A stretch of 64,000 nt of DNA. Source: Arthrobacter sp. ISL-65. Its GTDB lineage: Bacteria > Actinomycetota > Actinomycetes > Actinomycetales > Micrococcaceae. The notes beneath the pieces are model-generated. The model was not told where the DNA came from, searched no databases, and worked only from the letters and a program-made list of their open reading frames with translations. The DNA lies in NCBI RefSeq assembly GCF_018613795.1, contig NZ_JAGGPN010000011.1, positions 20,575-84,574 of the forward strand, written 5' to 3'. A program made the translations under genes and the position numbers. Below, piece by piece: positions 8,213-16,924 of this stretch. The first letter of the stretch is position 1. Each line of letters begins with the position of its first letter.

Positions 8213-9331
8213 TCAGATCTCGAGGTTAACGGGTCCGGCAGCTGCCGAAACGCACGTCTGGATTAGTTGGCCCGGTTCACCGTGGACTTCGCCGGTGCGG
8301 AGGTCCCGGACCTGCCCTGCACGCAGGGGCAGCAGGCAGCTGTGGCAGATGCCCATGCGGCAGCCGCTGGGCATGAGGACGCCAGCGTCTTCGCCGACGT
8401 CGAGCAGGGGGGTGTCGCCGTCGGCCTCCACCTCACGGTCGGACGCCTCAAAGGTGACGAGTCCGCCGTCGTGCCCTTCGCCGCCGAGCAGGCTGGTGTT
8501 GAAGCGCTCGATGATGAGGTTGACGGGGTCGGCCGCGAACGGGCCGGTGGCCCCTTCTGCGCGGGCAGACTTGGAGTCCTTCGGATGGGCGGCAGCTTCG
8601 GCAGCCCACAGGGCTTCTGCGTCATCGAGGAACCCTTCCGGGCCGCAGGCGTAGGCAGCGCGGCGGCGCCAGTCGGGGCACAGGCTGTCCAGTCCGGCGG
8701 CCGAGCCGAAGTCCATCCGGCCATGCTCCCCGGTAAACCAGTGGGTGACGCGGAAGTTGGGGAACTGGTCCGCGAGCTCGGACAGTTCCTCACGGAAAAT
8801 ACTGTCCTCAGGCCTGCGGGCGGAATGGATCAGGACCACATCGGCGTCGGGGCGGTGCGGCACCAGCGTGCGCACCATGGACATCACGGGGGTGATGCCG
8901 CTGCCCGCGGTGAGCATCAGGAGCGGCCGCGGATGTTCGGGGAGGACGAAGTCGCCCTGCGGGGGCGCCAGGAACAGGACGTCCCCGGGCCGGGTGTTGC
9001 GGACCAGGACGCCGGACACGGCACCCATGTCGCTCACGGTGATGGCGGGATCCTCGCCCGCCGGGGCGCTTAGCGAATAGGAGCGCCAGTGCCGGACGCC
9101 GTCGAGCTCCACGCCGATCCGCGCCCACTGGCCGGCTTTATGGGCCTTCCAGCCGCGGCCGGGCCGGAAATGGATGGTGGCCGAATCCGCCGTTTCGGGC
9201 ACAACCTTGGTGACCACGCCACGCAGCTGCCGGGCGGAAAACACCGGGTCAAAGAGGGCGAGGATGTCCTCCGGCGCAAGGGGGGTGGTCAAAACAGACG
9301 CGGCGCGCGCCAATTTGCGGAGCCGGATCAT
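8213..9331 (-). CDS. Ferredoxin reductase-type oxidoreductase (FAD, NAD(P)H and 2Fe-2S domains)
   Basis: Electron donor for the downstream desaturase. In 372 residues there is a FAD domain (RSYSLSAP), an NAD(P)-binding domain (LLMLTAGSGITPVMSMV) and a C-terminal plant-type 2Fe-2S ferredoxin domain with cysteines in SGCRMGICHSCLLPL and a last one in QTCVS. The order matches Rv3230c-like reductases that feed DesA3. It is the first gene of the two-gene unit; the region upstream (9332-9633) should hold the promoter. Confidence in the pairing is high from the domains and the 14-bp gap. Confidence 0.93.
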   Translation of the reverse strand: MIRLRKLARAASVLTTPLAPEDILALFDPVFSARQLRGVVTKVVPETADSATIHFRPGRGWKAHKAGQWARIGVELDGVRHWRSYSLSAPAGEDPAITVSDMGAVSGVLVRNTRPGDVLFLAPPQGDFVLPEHPRPLLMLTAGSGITPVMSMVRTLVPHRPDADVVLIHSARRPEDSIFREELSELADQFPNFRVTHWFTGEHGRMDFGSAAGLDSLCPDWRRRAAYACGPEGFLDDAEALWAAEAAAHPKDSKSARAEGATGPFAADPVNLIIERFNTSLLGGEGHDGGLVTFEASDREVEADGDTPLLDVGEDAGVLMPSGCRMGICHSCLLPLRAGQVRDLRTGEVHGEPGQLIQTCVSAAAGPVNLEI

Positions 9332-9633
9332 GCTATCCGCTTCCTGCCGGGCTCACCCATGTGTATCTCCTAGTGAAACCCATGATCGAAATATGCTGAC
9401 TATCCCCCAACTACAAGAGTCCCCCATGCCGGTGCCACTAGCAACCGGCGTCCGCATCGCGGGGCGCTGGACCACGCGGGACAGGCGTGGCGCGTTGCGG
9501 GCCATGTTCAATATTCCTCCGTTATACGTCTGCCGGCTTTTGCGGTAAATGATAAGCATACTTACCGCCGGAGTGCACGCACTCCCTGAGCCCACGTCAA
9601 TGCAACGAACGGACGTCGGCGTAGTTCCCGCCC
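9332..9633. other. Intergenic region holding a TAAGCATACTTA element
   Basis: About 300 bases without a convincing gene; open frames here have no ribosome site or known motif. It should contain the promoter of the reductase/desaturase unit. At 9553-9564 lies TAAGCATACTTA, a near-palindrome that recurs as TAAGCATGCTTA and variants ahead of the PRC-barrel gene at 62879-62970. Confidence 0.5.
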
Positions 9634-10455
9634 CTAAAGCAGCAGCAGCTCCTGGACCAGCTCGCGGCACTTTCGGTACGACGGCGCCTTCGGGTCGATC
9701 AGCGCGAAGTGGTCGCCCGGGACCCTGACCACCTGGACCGGGGCTCCGGCTGCGCGGGCGGCCGTGGCGTAGGCCTCGGACTGGCTCACCGGCACGGTGT
9801 CGTCCTCAAGCCCGTGAACCGCATAAACCGGGATGGTGAGCGGCACGGCGCTCATCGGATCGGCGTACTTGTGGCGCTTGGGGTACCTCTCGGCGGAGCC
9901 GCCCAGAAAATTGCTGACGGCACCGTTGCTGAGGTCGTGCCACTCCGCCTGCGCCAGATTGAGCAGCCCGGACTGGCTGACGACGCCGGTCAGGTGGACG
10001 GCCTCGCCGTTGAGGTTCCTGGCGACCTGCCGGTCGGCGTCGGCCGCGCCGAGTCCCGCAAGCCGGTCCCGGCCGGCCGCCCAGACGGCCAGGTGCCCGC
10101 CGGCGGAGTGCCCCAGCGCCACCACGCGATTCAGGTCGAGGTCGTGCTCGCCGGCCACCTCACGGAGCTTGTCGATCCCGGCGAGGACATCCTCGAACGT
10201 CCGTGGCCACCCGCCGCCGTTGCCCGCCCGGCGGTACTCCAGGTTCCAGGCCACGATGCCGTGCGCCGCGAGGTCTTTGGCCAGCGGCTCGCCCAGTTCA
10301 GCGCCGTACTGCGAGCGCCAGTAGCCGCCGTGGATCACCACAACGATGCCGCGCGGCGATGGCGGCTTGCCGTTGCGTGACGCAGGTGTTTCCGGCAGGA
10401 AGAGCTCGCCCCACTGGCTGGGGTGGTCACCGTAGTGGTACTTCTGCCGCTTCAC
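9634..10455 (-). CDS. Alpha/beta hydrolase (esterase / kynurenine-formamidase-like)
   Basis: A 273-residue cytoplasmic serine hydrolase. The HGGYWR oxyanion motif follows a central strand, GHSAGGH carries the nucleophile serine (about residue 155), HGLEDDTVP gives the acid residue, and GDHFALI the catalytic histidine. The HGGYW form occurs in kynurenine formamidases and carboxylesterases; without tryptophan-pathway neighbours I keep the general name. No signal peptide. It is divergent from the RelA/SpoT gene, with 204 bp between the starts. Confidence 0.88.
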   Translation of the reverse strand: MKRQKYHYGDHPSQWGELFLPETPASRNGKPPSPRGIVVVIHGGYWRSQYGAELGEPLAKDLAAHGIVAWNLEYRRAGNGGGWPRTFEDVLAGIDKLREVAGEHDLDLNRVVALGHSAGGHLAVWAAGRDRLAGLGAADADRQVARNLNGEAVHLTGVVSQSGLLNLAQAEWHDLSNGAVSNFLGGSAERYPKRHKYADPMSAVPLTIPVYAVHGLEDDTVPVSQSEAYATAARAAGAPVQVVRVPGDHFALIDPKAPSYRKCRELVQELLLL

Positions 10456-10659
10456 TGCATCCTCCTAGGATCCTTCGAACGGGGCGCGGGCCCCTCTTTG
10501 CCGCCTCCCGCGCGCCCGGGGTCCGGGGTTGCAGGGCACGACGGCGCACAACAGCCATGCTCCGAGCCTACATGGACGCCGCTTCCGTGGGGCGGAAGGG
10601 GCTGCAGTGGCAAGGGTGTCACCGGCCCCGCTGTCGCACCGCCTTGATAGTTTGGAACC

Positions 10660-11766
10660 ATGGCAAGCAACTGGGATCGCCTGGACGTCACTCAGCGCGA
10701 CTCCGTGCAGGAAAACGTGGAACTCTATGAGCGCGTCCGGCCTGCCCTGAAACTTGTCACCCGGGAAGTCCTGCAGATACTGCGGTCCATGCTCAAGGAC
10801 ACCGAGGTCACGCCGCTCTTCGTCACCGGCCGGACCAAGTCGGTCGATTCCTTCCGCGAGAAGATCTCCCGCACCGAGGAGCCGCTGGAGCCCGGCGGCC
10901 CGAGGCTCCTGAAGTTCCCGGACCCGTTCCGCACCCTCAACGACATGGTGGGCGTGCGCGTCATCACCAAGCTGCCGGCGGAGAACGCACTGGTGGCCAA
11001 CCTGATCAAGCGCCAGCGGCACCTCTTCGACTGCCGCGGCGACCGCGAAAAGGACATTGGTTCGATCGAGTCCGGAACCTACGGCTACTCCAGCCGGCAC
11101 CTGATCCTGCGCACCATCCAAAACGACGTCGTCAAGAACTACCAGCAGGTCTTCAACGCCGAAGCCCAGCCCAACGGCAGCTACTTCTTCGAATGCCAGA
11201 TCCGCACCGTGTTCGCGCACGCGTGGAGCGAGATCGAGCACGACATCCGCTTCAAGGCCGAGGACCCCCGGGCCTGGACGCCGCACTTCGACCGCCAGTT
11301 CACCGCCACCGCCGCAATGCTGGAGACAGTGGAGACCGCCTTCGCCGACCTGCATGAACGCTACGAGGAGGTCCGCAGCTACTGGGACGTAGACGGAGAG
11401 GGCGCGGCGCAGCTCACCCCCAACCGCATCCGCGACGTCTGGCGCACCCTGCTCCCCCACGTAGACCGTAAAGTAGATGACGACTGGGGATGGGCAGCCG
11501 AACTCCTGGCGGCCCACGGACTCAAGCAGACCGTCCAGCTTGCCGGACTGCTCAGCGCCAACCGGATCACCGAGGTCCGCAAGGCCCTGGACCACCGCTA
11601 CTCCCCCGGCCCGGACCGCCTGCTGGATGACCTCCTGCTGTGGCAGTACGGCACCAAACACATCGACCTCACCGCCGAGGCGCCCGACGCCGTCCCCCAC
11701 CCGCGGCGCGACAGCCTCCTGCGGCGGCTGAAGCAGATCGAGCGCTACCGCCAGACCAAGAAATAG
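10660..11766 (+). CDS. RelA/SpoT-domain (p)ppGpp synthetase-like protein
   Basis: A 368-residue protein with an alarmone synthetase domain and no hydrolase domain. Visible motifs are GRTKSVDSFREKI (ATP site, about residue 58), LNDMVGVRVI, GYSSRHLIL, and the ECQIRT plus HAWSEIEHD motifs around residue 185. About 150 further residues of unknown function follow, so it is longer than typical small alarmone synthetases. It should transfer pyrophosphate from ATP to GDP or GTP. The SulP gene begins 6 bases after its stop, implying one mRNA. Confidence 0.88.
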   Translation: MASNWDRLDVTQRDSVQENVELYERVRPALKLVTREVLQILRSMLKDTEVTPLFVTGRTKSVDSFREKISRTEEPLEPGGPRLLKFPDPFRTLNDMVGVRVITKLPAENALVANLIKRQRHLFDCRGDREKDIGSIESGTYGYSSRHLILRTIQNDVVKNYQQVFNAEAQPNGSYFFECQIRTVFAHAWSEIEHDIRFKAEDPRAWTPHFDRQFTATAAMLETVETAFADLHERYEEVRSYWDVDGEGAAQLTPNRIRDVWRTLLPHVDRKVDDDWGWAAELLAAHGLKQTVQLAGLLSANRITEVRKALDHRYSPGPDRLLDDLLLWQYGTKHIDLTAEAPDAVPHPRRDSLLRRLKQIERYRQTKK

Positions 11767-11772
11767 AGTTCC

Positions 11773-13272
11773 ATGAAGCCCGAACAGCTCCAGTCCGTCC
11801 GGGCCACGCTCCGTTCCCCGCGGCGCCTCAAGACCGAGGCCCTCGCCGGACTGGTGGTGGCCCTCGCCCTCATTCCGGAAGCCATCGCATTCTCCGTGAT
11901 CGCCGGAGTGGACCCCCGGATCGGGCTGTTCGCCTCCTTCACCATGGCGGTGACCATCTCCTTCATGGGCGGCCGGCCCGCCATGATCTCGGCCGCAACC
12001 GGCGCCGTCGCGCTGGTGATCGCGCCGCTGATGCGCAGCCACGGACTGGACCACCTGATCGCCGCGGTAATCCTCGCCGGGGTCTTCCAGATCCTGCTCG
12101 CAGTCCTGGGCGTCACACGACTCATGCGATTCATCCCGCGCTCAGTGATGGTGGGCTTCGTGAACGCGCTGGCCATCCTCGTGTTCATGGCCCAACTGCC
12201 GGAACTGATCGGGGTTCCCTGGCCCGTGTATCCGCTGGCCGCCGCGGGCCTGCTGATCGTCATCGGCTTCCGCCGGATTACGACGGCAGTGCCGTCGCCT
12301 TTGGTGGCCATCGTCCTCCTGACGGTCCTCGCCGTGGTCGCCGGGATCGACGTCCCCACCGTCCAGGACAAGGGCCAACTCCCGGAAAGCCTGCCCACGC
12401 TGTTCATCCCGCAGGTGCCTCTGACGTGGGAAACCTTCCAAACCATCGCGCCGTTCTCGCTGTCCATGGCGCTCGTGGGGCTGCTGGAATCCCTGATGAC
12501 CGCCAAACTGGTGGACGACATCACCGATACCCGCTCCAACAAGACCCGCGAATCCTGGGGCCAAGGCGTGGCCAACATCGTCACCGGGTTCCTGGGCGGC
12601 ATGGGCGGCTGCGCGGTGATCGGGCAGACAATGATCAACGTCAAGGGCTCCGGCGCCCGGAGCCGGGTTTCCACATTCCTCGCCGGCGTCTTCCTGCTGG
12701 TGCTGGTGGTCACCCTGGGCGACATCGTGGGCCTCATCCCCATGGCGGCGCTGGTGGCGGTAATGATCTTCGTCTCGGCCATCACCTTCGACTGGCACTC
12801 GGTTGCGCCCGCAACGCTGAAGCGGATGCCCAAGTCGGAGACCGCCGTCATGCTGATCACCGTGGGCACGGTGGTGGTCACTCACAACCTGGCGATCGGC
12901 GTCGGCGTCGGGGTGCTGGCGGCGATGGCGATGTTCGCCCGCCGGGTGGCCCATTTCGCCACCGTGGAGCGGACGGAAGTGGAGCTCAACGGCCGGACGG
13001 TGGCCACCTACACGGTGGACGGCGAACTGTTCTTCGCCTCTTCCAACGATCTCTACACGCAGTTCGACTACGCCCGCGACGCCGAGCCGGACATTCACGG
13101 CGTAGTGATCGACCTGCACGCCTCGCACCTGTGGGATGCCTCCACCATCGCCGTGCTGGACGCGGTCACCGAGAAGTACCGCCGGCACGGCCGTGAGGTG
13201 GAACTGATCGGCCTTAACTCGGCCAGTATCCAGATGCGGGAACGACTCGCCGGAAAACTCAACACTGAATAG
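11773..13272 (+). CDS. SulP family anion transporter with STAS domain
   Basis: A 499-residue inner-membrane transporter. The N-terminal part has the SulP core with about 11 membrane segments (ALAGLVVALALIPEAIAF, then MISAATGAVALVIAPL). The last about 90 residues form a cytoplasmic STAS domain (HGVVIDLHASHLWDASTIAV). Family substrates include sulfate, bicarbonate and dicarboxylates; this one cannot be assigned. It lies 6 bases downstream of the alarmone synthetase gene and lacks a clear ribosome site, so translational coupling is likely. Confidence 0.92.
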   Translation: MKPEQLQSVRATLRSPRRLKTEALAGLVVALALIPEAIAFSVIAGVDPRIGLFASFTMAVTISFMGGRPAMISAATGAVALVIAPLMRSHGLDHLIAAVILAGVFQILLAVLGVTRLMRFIPRSVMVGFVNALAILVFMAQLPELIGVPWPVYPLAAAGLLIVIGFRRITTAVPSPLVAIVLLTVLAVVAGIDVPTVQDKGQLPESLPTLFIPQVPLTWETFQTIAPFSLSMALVGLLESLMTAKLVDDITDTRSNKTRESWGQGVANIVTGFLGGMGGCAVIGQTMINVKGSGARSRVSTFLAGVFLLVLVVTLGDIVGLIPMAALVAVMIFVSAITFDWHSVAPATLKRMPKSETAVMLITVGTVVVTHNLAIGVGVGVLAAMAMFARRVAHFATVERTEVELNGRTVATYTVDGELFFASSNDLYTQFDYARDAEPDIHGVVIDLHASHLWDASTIAVLDAVTEKYRRHGREVELIGLNSASIQMRERLAGKLNTE

Positions 13273-13419
13273 TGAGCATTATCACTTCACGCAGCCCTAA
13301 GCCCCTACCTGACGCGGATCAGCATGGCACGAAACGACACGGCCCCGTTACCTTAATGTGACATTGAGGAAGGCCTCCCGTACGGTGGAAAACGTGCCTT
13401 TTTCACCGATGAGGCACTC

Positions 13420-13604
13420 CCGCGCTGATTGCCTAACTCTGCCGCAGCCCGAGGAACCAATCGAAAACCCATGTCCGGCAGAGACGGGGAAACCACTTTC
13501 GGCCTGCTTGAAGCGGGCCTTGGGGTGAAGCCGCGCAGTTCCTGACCACGCTCAGGACCGCGGCCGGGTGCCTCCCATCCGAATCCGACAGCTCACCTCG
13601 CAGG
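13420..13604 (+). promoter_or_regulatory. ydaO/yuaA-type c-di-AMP riboswitch
   Basis: The 350-base leader between the SulP gene and the peptidase-like gene contains the conserved blocks of the ydaO class in order: CCCGAGGAACCAATCGA (13448-13464), a GGGGAAACC block, TTGGGGTGAAGCCGC (about 13520-13534), and the 3' block ATCCGAATCCGACAGCT followed by CACCTCGCAGGC (13577-13604). The start codon is at 13624 with GGGAGAGG directly after the RNA. In actinobacteria this riboswitch precedes cell-wall hydrolases, and ligand binding normally shuts expression off. Exact ends are approximate. Confidence 0.93.
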
Positions 13605-13623
13605 CATCGGGAGAGGCTTCTTC

Positions 13624-14367
13624 ATGTCGTTCCGCTTTATTTCTGGCCGCCGTGCTGCGGCCATCCTTGCAGCATCCGGCCTGGCCTTCACCGGCAGCGT
13701 CGCGGCCAATGCCGCCAACGCTCCGGCCCAGCAGGCCCAGGCTCCCGCCGCCGCCCCCGCGACGGCTGGCCAGGCTCAGACTCCCCTCAGTGCCGCTTCC
13801 AGCGTTAAGATCGAGTTTGAACGCCCCGCCGTCAAGTCGGCCCCGGCTCCCGTGGTGGCGGCACCCGTCGTCGTCGAAAAGCCGGCCGTGAAGCCTGCGG
13901 TCAAGACGGCCACGGCACCTGCCGCCTCCGTCACTGCCGCCTCGGCTGCTGCGCCTGCCAAGGCTGCAGCCGCGCCGGCCGCGCCCGCACCGAAGGTCAC
14001 CGTCAAGGCTGCGGCTCCCGCACCGAAGGCGCCCGTCAAGGCTGCTGCAGGCGTCAACGCCACCATGCTGGCGTCGGCCTACGCCCAGATCGGCATCACG
14101 CAGGACTGCACCGCCATGGTGGAGAAGGCCCTCGGCGCCGCCGGCATCCGCGTGGGTGACCTCGCGCCGATGCAGTTCCTGAGCCACGGCAGGGTCGTCT
14201 CCACGCCGCAGCCCGGTGACATGATTGTGCAGTCCGGCCACGTGGCCATCTACGCCGGCGGCGGCAAGGTGATCAGCGGCGGCATGAACGGCATCAACGC
14301 CACCCTGGCCCACCCGCTGTCCTGGCTCACGGCCACCGGTCCTGTCACGTTCGTGCGCGCGGCCTAA
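13624..14367 (+). CDS. Secreted NlpC/P60-like peptidase with Ala/Pro-rich linker
   Basis: A 247-residue exported protein probably cutting peptidoglycan. A signal peptide ends near AANAANA (about residue 33). A long Ala/Pro/Lys/Val-rich linker with VKAAAPAPK-type repeats spans residues 35-142. The C-terminal about 100 residues carry a cysteine in QDCTAMVEKAL and a histidine in QSGHVAIYAGGGKVISGG, matching the Cys/His pair of compact NlpC/P60 domains. It is preceded by the c-di-AMP riboswitch, which ties wall hydrolysis to osmotic or wall signalling. A hairpin terminator follows at once. Peptidase activity is inferred from the motifs only. Confidence 0.85.
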   Translation: MSFRFISGRRAAAILAASGLAFTGSVAANAANAPAQQAQAPAAAPATAGQAQTPLSAASSVKIEFERPAVKSAPAPVVAAPVVVEKPAVKPAVKTATAPAASVTAASAAAPAKAAAAPAAPAPKVTVKAAAPAPKAPVKAAAGVNATMLASAYAQIGITQDCTAMVEKALGAAGIRVGDLAPMQFLSHGRVVSTPQPGDMIVQSGHVAIYAGGGKVISGGMNGINATLAHPLSWLTATGPVTFVRAA

Positions 14368-14383
14368 CAGAGCTGAGAAACCG

Positions 14384-14418
14384 CCGTGTTCCGCTGCCTT
14401 GGGGGCGGCGGAACACGG
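14384..14418 (+). terminator. Hairpin terminator after the peptidase-like gene
   Basis: Arms CCGTGTTCCGC (14384-14394) and GCGGAACACGG (14408-14418) pair perfectly, and one mismatch allows a longer stem. It lies 17 bases after the stop. From 14420 to 14589 I see no convincing gene; a 30-codon frame at 14469-14561 follows a GGAGG-like run but is unsupported. Confidence 0.8.
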
Positions 14419-14589
14419 CCCCCCAAGGTGCTCCCACTTTTCTACAAGGAGGGGGGAACACACTGGCTATGCCTGATGAAAGACCGCAGACTCCGGCTGC
14501 GAGTCAGGATCACCGGGTCCGGATTGTCCCCCATGCATTCCGGATCCGGTGCCTGCTTTAAGCGGCAGAAGGTCCGCGGCATCTCCGCT

Positions 14590-15729
14590 TCAGCCCCTGA
14601 CCGTGCGGTTCCGCCCCTGTGATTTGGCTTCGTAAAGAGCGACGTCGGCAGCCGCGATCACCTCGTGGAGGTCAGCGGTTTTCGCGTTGTAGGTGGAAAT
14701 GCCATAGCTGACGGTCGGCATCCGCAACACTTCAGGGATGTGCTGCCCTGCCAGCCTCCTGCTGATTTCACCCGCAATGATTTCCGCGCTCTTGGGGCCC
14801 GCGCCGGGAAGCAGGAGGATGAACTCCTCGCCGCCGTAGCGCCCGGCAACGTCCGTGGACCGGACCGACGCGCTGCACGCCTGGGCAAAGGCCCGCAGTG
14901 CAAGGTCGCCGGCCGCGTGGCCGAAGGTGTCGTTTACTGACTTGAAGTGGTCCAGGTCTGCGAGGATCAGCGAGCCGCCGCTGCTAGCGGCCTTGCTGCG
15001 TTCCAGTTCTTCAGCCGCCGCCTCCAGAAACGCGCCGCGGTTAAGCAGGCCAGTGAGCCCGTCCTGGGTGGCTACCGTCCGCAGCGCCCGGGTCTGCTGC
15101 TCGGTGCTCAGCCCCGCCATGCTGAAGGAAACCACCACCAGCAGCACCATGGTGACCATGGTGGTCACGGCGGATCCAAAGTATGTGACAAAAACGGGAC
15201 CATCCTGCCCCTGAATGAGGAATACAACCAGCCGGCAGACGTAGAAAACCGCAACCCCGCCCGCTGCTATGGCCAGGGGGATCCGGACCCGGGAATAGCC
15301 AGGCTCCAGCCGCCACAGCTCGTGCGAAGCCAAGCCAATCAGCACGGCCATGGAGGCCAGGAACACCGCGCCCCCGGCCCAGACGTTGGACGCCGGTGCG
15401 TCCAGTGCCGCGGCGGCGCCGGCAAGGACCGGCAATGCAACCGAGATCCAAAGGTTGTATCTAAGATTCCGCAGCGAGCGCGCGCCTGCCCAAACGCTCG
15501 CCGCGCCGCACACCAGCAGGACGTTGCCCAGCGGGTTGGCCCAGATCTGCTGGGGCGTGCCGTTGAGAAGTAACGATGCCGATCCCGAGAGGAACAGGAG
15601 CAGGGCGGCACACCACCACGCGCTGTACGGCGAGCGGGTACTGCGGAACGTGGAAAAGTAGAACAGCAGGGCCAGAATCAGGGCCATCGCGGCAAAGGCG
15701 ATCCGCAGTGTTGCCGTGTCTAGGATCAT
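14590..15729 (-). CDS. Membrane-bound GGDEF diguanylate cyclase
   Basis: A 379-residue enzyme making c-di-GMP from two GTP. The first about 200 residues hold six or seven membrane segments with no recognised sensor domain. The GGDEF domain follows with DLDHFKSVNDTFGHAAGD and the active motif RYGGEEF near residue 300. An RSTD sequence five residues before GGEEF is an intact inhibitory I-site, so product inhibition is expected. I chose ATG 15729 because GGGGACGGA precedes it. It stands alone, divergent from the BASS transporter. Confidence 0.92.
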   Translation of the reverse strand: MILDTATLRIAFAAMALILALLFYFSTFRSTRSPYSAWWCAALLLFLSGSASLLLNGTPQQIWANPLGNVLLVCGAASVWAGARSLRNLRYNLWISVALPVLAGAAAALDAPASNVWAGGAVFLASMAVLIGLASHELWRLEPGYSRVRIPLAIAAGGVAVFYVCRLVVFLIQGQDGPVFVTYFGSAVTTMVTMVLLVVVSFSMAGLSTEQQTRALRTVATQDGLTGLLNRGAFLEAAAEELERSKAASSGGSLILADLDHFKSVNDTFGHAAGDLALRAFAQACSASVRSTDVAGRYGGEEFILLLPGAGPKSAEIIAGEISRRLAGQHIPEVLRMPTVSYGISTYNAKTADLHEVIAAADVALYEAKSQGRNRTVRG

Positions 15730-15886
15730 TCCGTCCCCTTGAGTCCCGATCCGGTGCACTCCAGTATCGCATCGACGGCGAGCCGGACCGGGTCTTTCGC
15801 TTGGGGAAATTTCTGCGGCGCGACACATTTGTCAGACATCAGTTCACGAACTGGCCACCGCTGCCCTCCGGTGCCAGCATTATTGA

Positions 15887-16924
15887 ATGCTTGAGGCAAC
15901 AAAAGACCCCGTAACCCCTCCCCCGGCCACGGAGGCCGACGCTGCACCCCTGAACCCGGCCCTCGCCGCGGAAGCCAGGATTGCCCGCGTCGCGGTGACC
16001 GTCTTCCCGCTCCTGGTGCTCGCGGCCGGCGTTGCCGGATTCCTGCTTCCCGACGCCTTCAAACCCCTCGGCCCGGCGGTCCCGTACCTGCTGGGAATCA
16101 TCATGTTCTGCATGGGGCTGACGCTGACGCCGCCCGACTTCGCGGCCGTGGCCCGCAGGCCCTGGGCCGTGGTCCTGGGCATCGTGGCCCACTACGTGAT
16201 CATGCCCGGGGCCGGCTGGGCGATTGCCACCCTCCTCCATCTGGAGCCCTCGCTGGCAGTTGGCCTGATCCTCGTGGGCTGCGCGCCCTCCGGCACCGCC
16301 TCCAACGTGATGGCGTTCCTGGCCAAGGGCGATGTGGCCCTTTCCGTCGCCGTCGCCAGCGTATCCACGCTCATCGCCCCGGTGGTCACGCCCGTCCTGG
16401 TGCTGTTCCTGGCCGGTTCCTTCCTGACCATCGATGCCGGCGGCATGGTGCTGGACATCGTCAAGACCGTGCTGCTGCCGGTGATCGCAGGCCTGCTGGC
16501 CCGGCTGTTCCTCAAGAAGCTCGTCGCGAAGGCGCTGCCGGCACTCCCCTGGGCATCCGCCGTCGTTATTTCCCTCATCGTGGCGGTAGTGGTGGCGGGA
16601 AGCGCCAGCAAGATCGTGGCTGCCGGCGGCATTGTGTTCCTGGCCGTGGTGCTGCACAACGGCTTCGGCCTGGGGCTCGGCTACCTTGCCGGCAAGCTCG
16701 GCCGCCTGGACGACAAGGCGCGCAGGGCACTCGCGTTCGAGGTCGGCATGCAGAACTCCGGCCTGGCGGCAACGCTGGCCACGGCCCACTTCACCCCGCT
16801 GGCCGCGCTGCCGTCCGCCGTGTTTTCCCTCTGGCACAACATCTCGGGCGCAATTGTCGCCGCCTGGCTGGCCCGGAAGCCCCTGCAGGAACAGAAGCCC
16901 CTGCAGGAACAGCGGGAAGCCTAA
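15887..16924 (+). CDS. Bile acid:sodium symporter (BASS) family transporter
   Basis: A 345-residue membrane protein with about nine to ten helices. The BASS signature GCAPSGTASNV (about residue 128) and AFEVGMQNSGLAATLA near residue 285 mark the two broken-helix substrate sites. Bacterial members carry sterol acids or small organic acids, for example 2-oxoacids or pantoate; the substrate is not known here. The C-terminal tail contains an exact 18-bp tandem duplication giving KPLQEQ twice. Its stop overlaps the convergent monooxygenase gene by 4 bases. Confidence 0.9.
   Translation: MLEATKDPVTPPPATEADAAPLNPALAAEARIARVAVTVFPLLVLAAGVAGFLLPDAFKPLGPAVPYLLGIIMFCMGLTLTPPDFAAVARRPWAVVLGIVAHYVIMPGAGWAIATLLHLEPSLAVGLILVGCAPSGTASNVMAFLAKGDVALSVAVASVSTLIAPVVTPVLVLFLAGSFLTIDAGGMVLDIVKTVLLPVIAGLLARLFLKKLVAKALPALPWASAVVISLIVAVVVAGSASKIVAAGGIVFLAVVLHNGFGLGLGYLAGKLGRLDDKARRALAFEVGMQNSGLAATLATAHFTPLAALPSAVFSLWHNISGAIVAAWLARKPLQEQKPLQEQREA
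16877..16912 (+). repeat. 18-bp exact tandem duplication inside the BASS gene
   Basis: AAGCCCCTGCAGGAACAG occurs twice head to tail (16877-16894 and 16895-16912). It encodes KPLQEQ twice in the cytoplasmic tail and keeps the frame. It looks like a recent slippage event and is a likely polymorphic site. Confidence 0.9.

Noticed and set aside
9353..9670. 105-codon minus-strand frame in the intergenic region upstream of the reductase
   Set aside because: Overlaps the end of the esterase gene, has no ribosome site, and its sequence looks random.
10465..12054. Long open frame (about 529 codons) on the minus strand opposite the alarmone synthetase and SulP genes
   Set aside because: The strand opposite real GC-rich genes often stays open. 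It has no ribosome site, no known motif, and its residues are an Arg/Gly/Ala-rich blur.
11640..13196. Long plus-strand frame in a second phase over the SulP gene
   Set aside because: It overlaps a clearly recognised transporter in another frame and consists of Arg/Pro/Gly-rich sequence typical of shadow frames.
14469..14561. 30-codon frame after a GGAGG-like run
   Set aside because: No conservation evidence, and it lies in the region behind a terminator; the spacing to the G-rich run is long.
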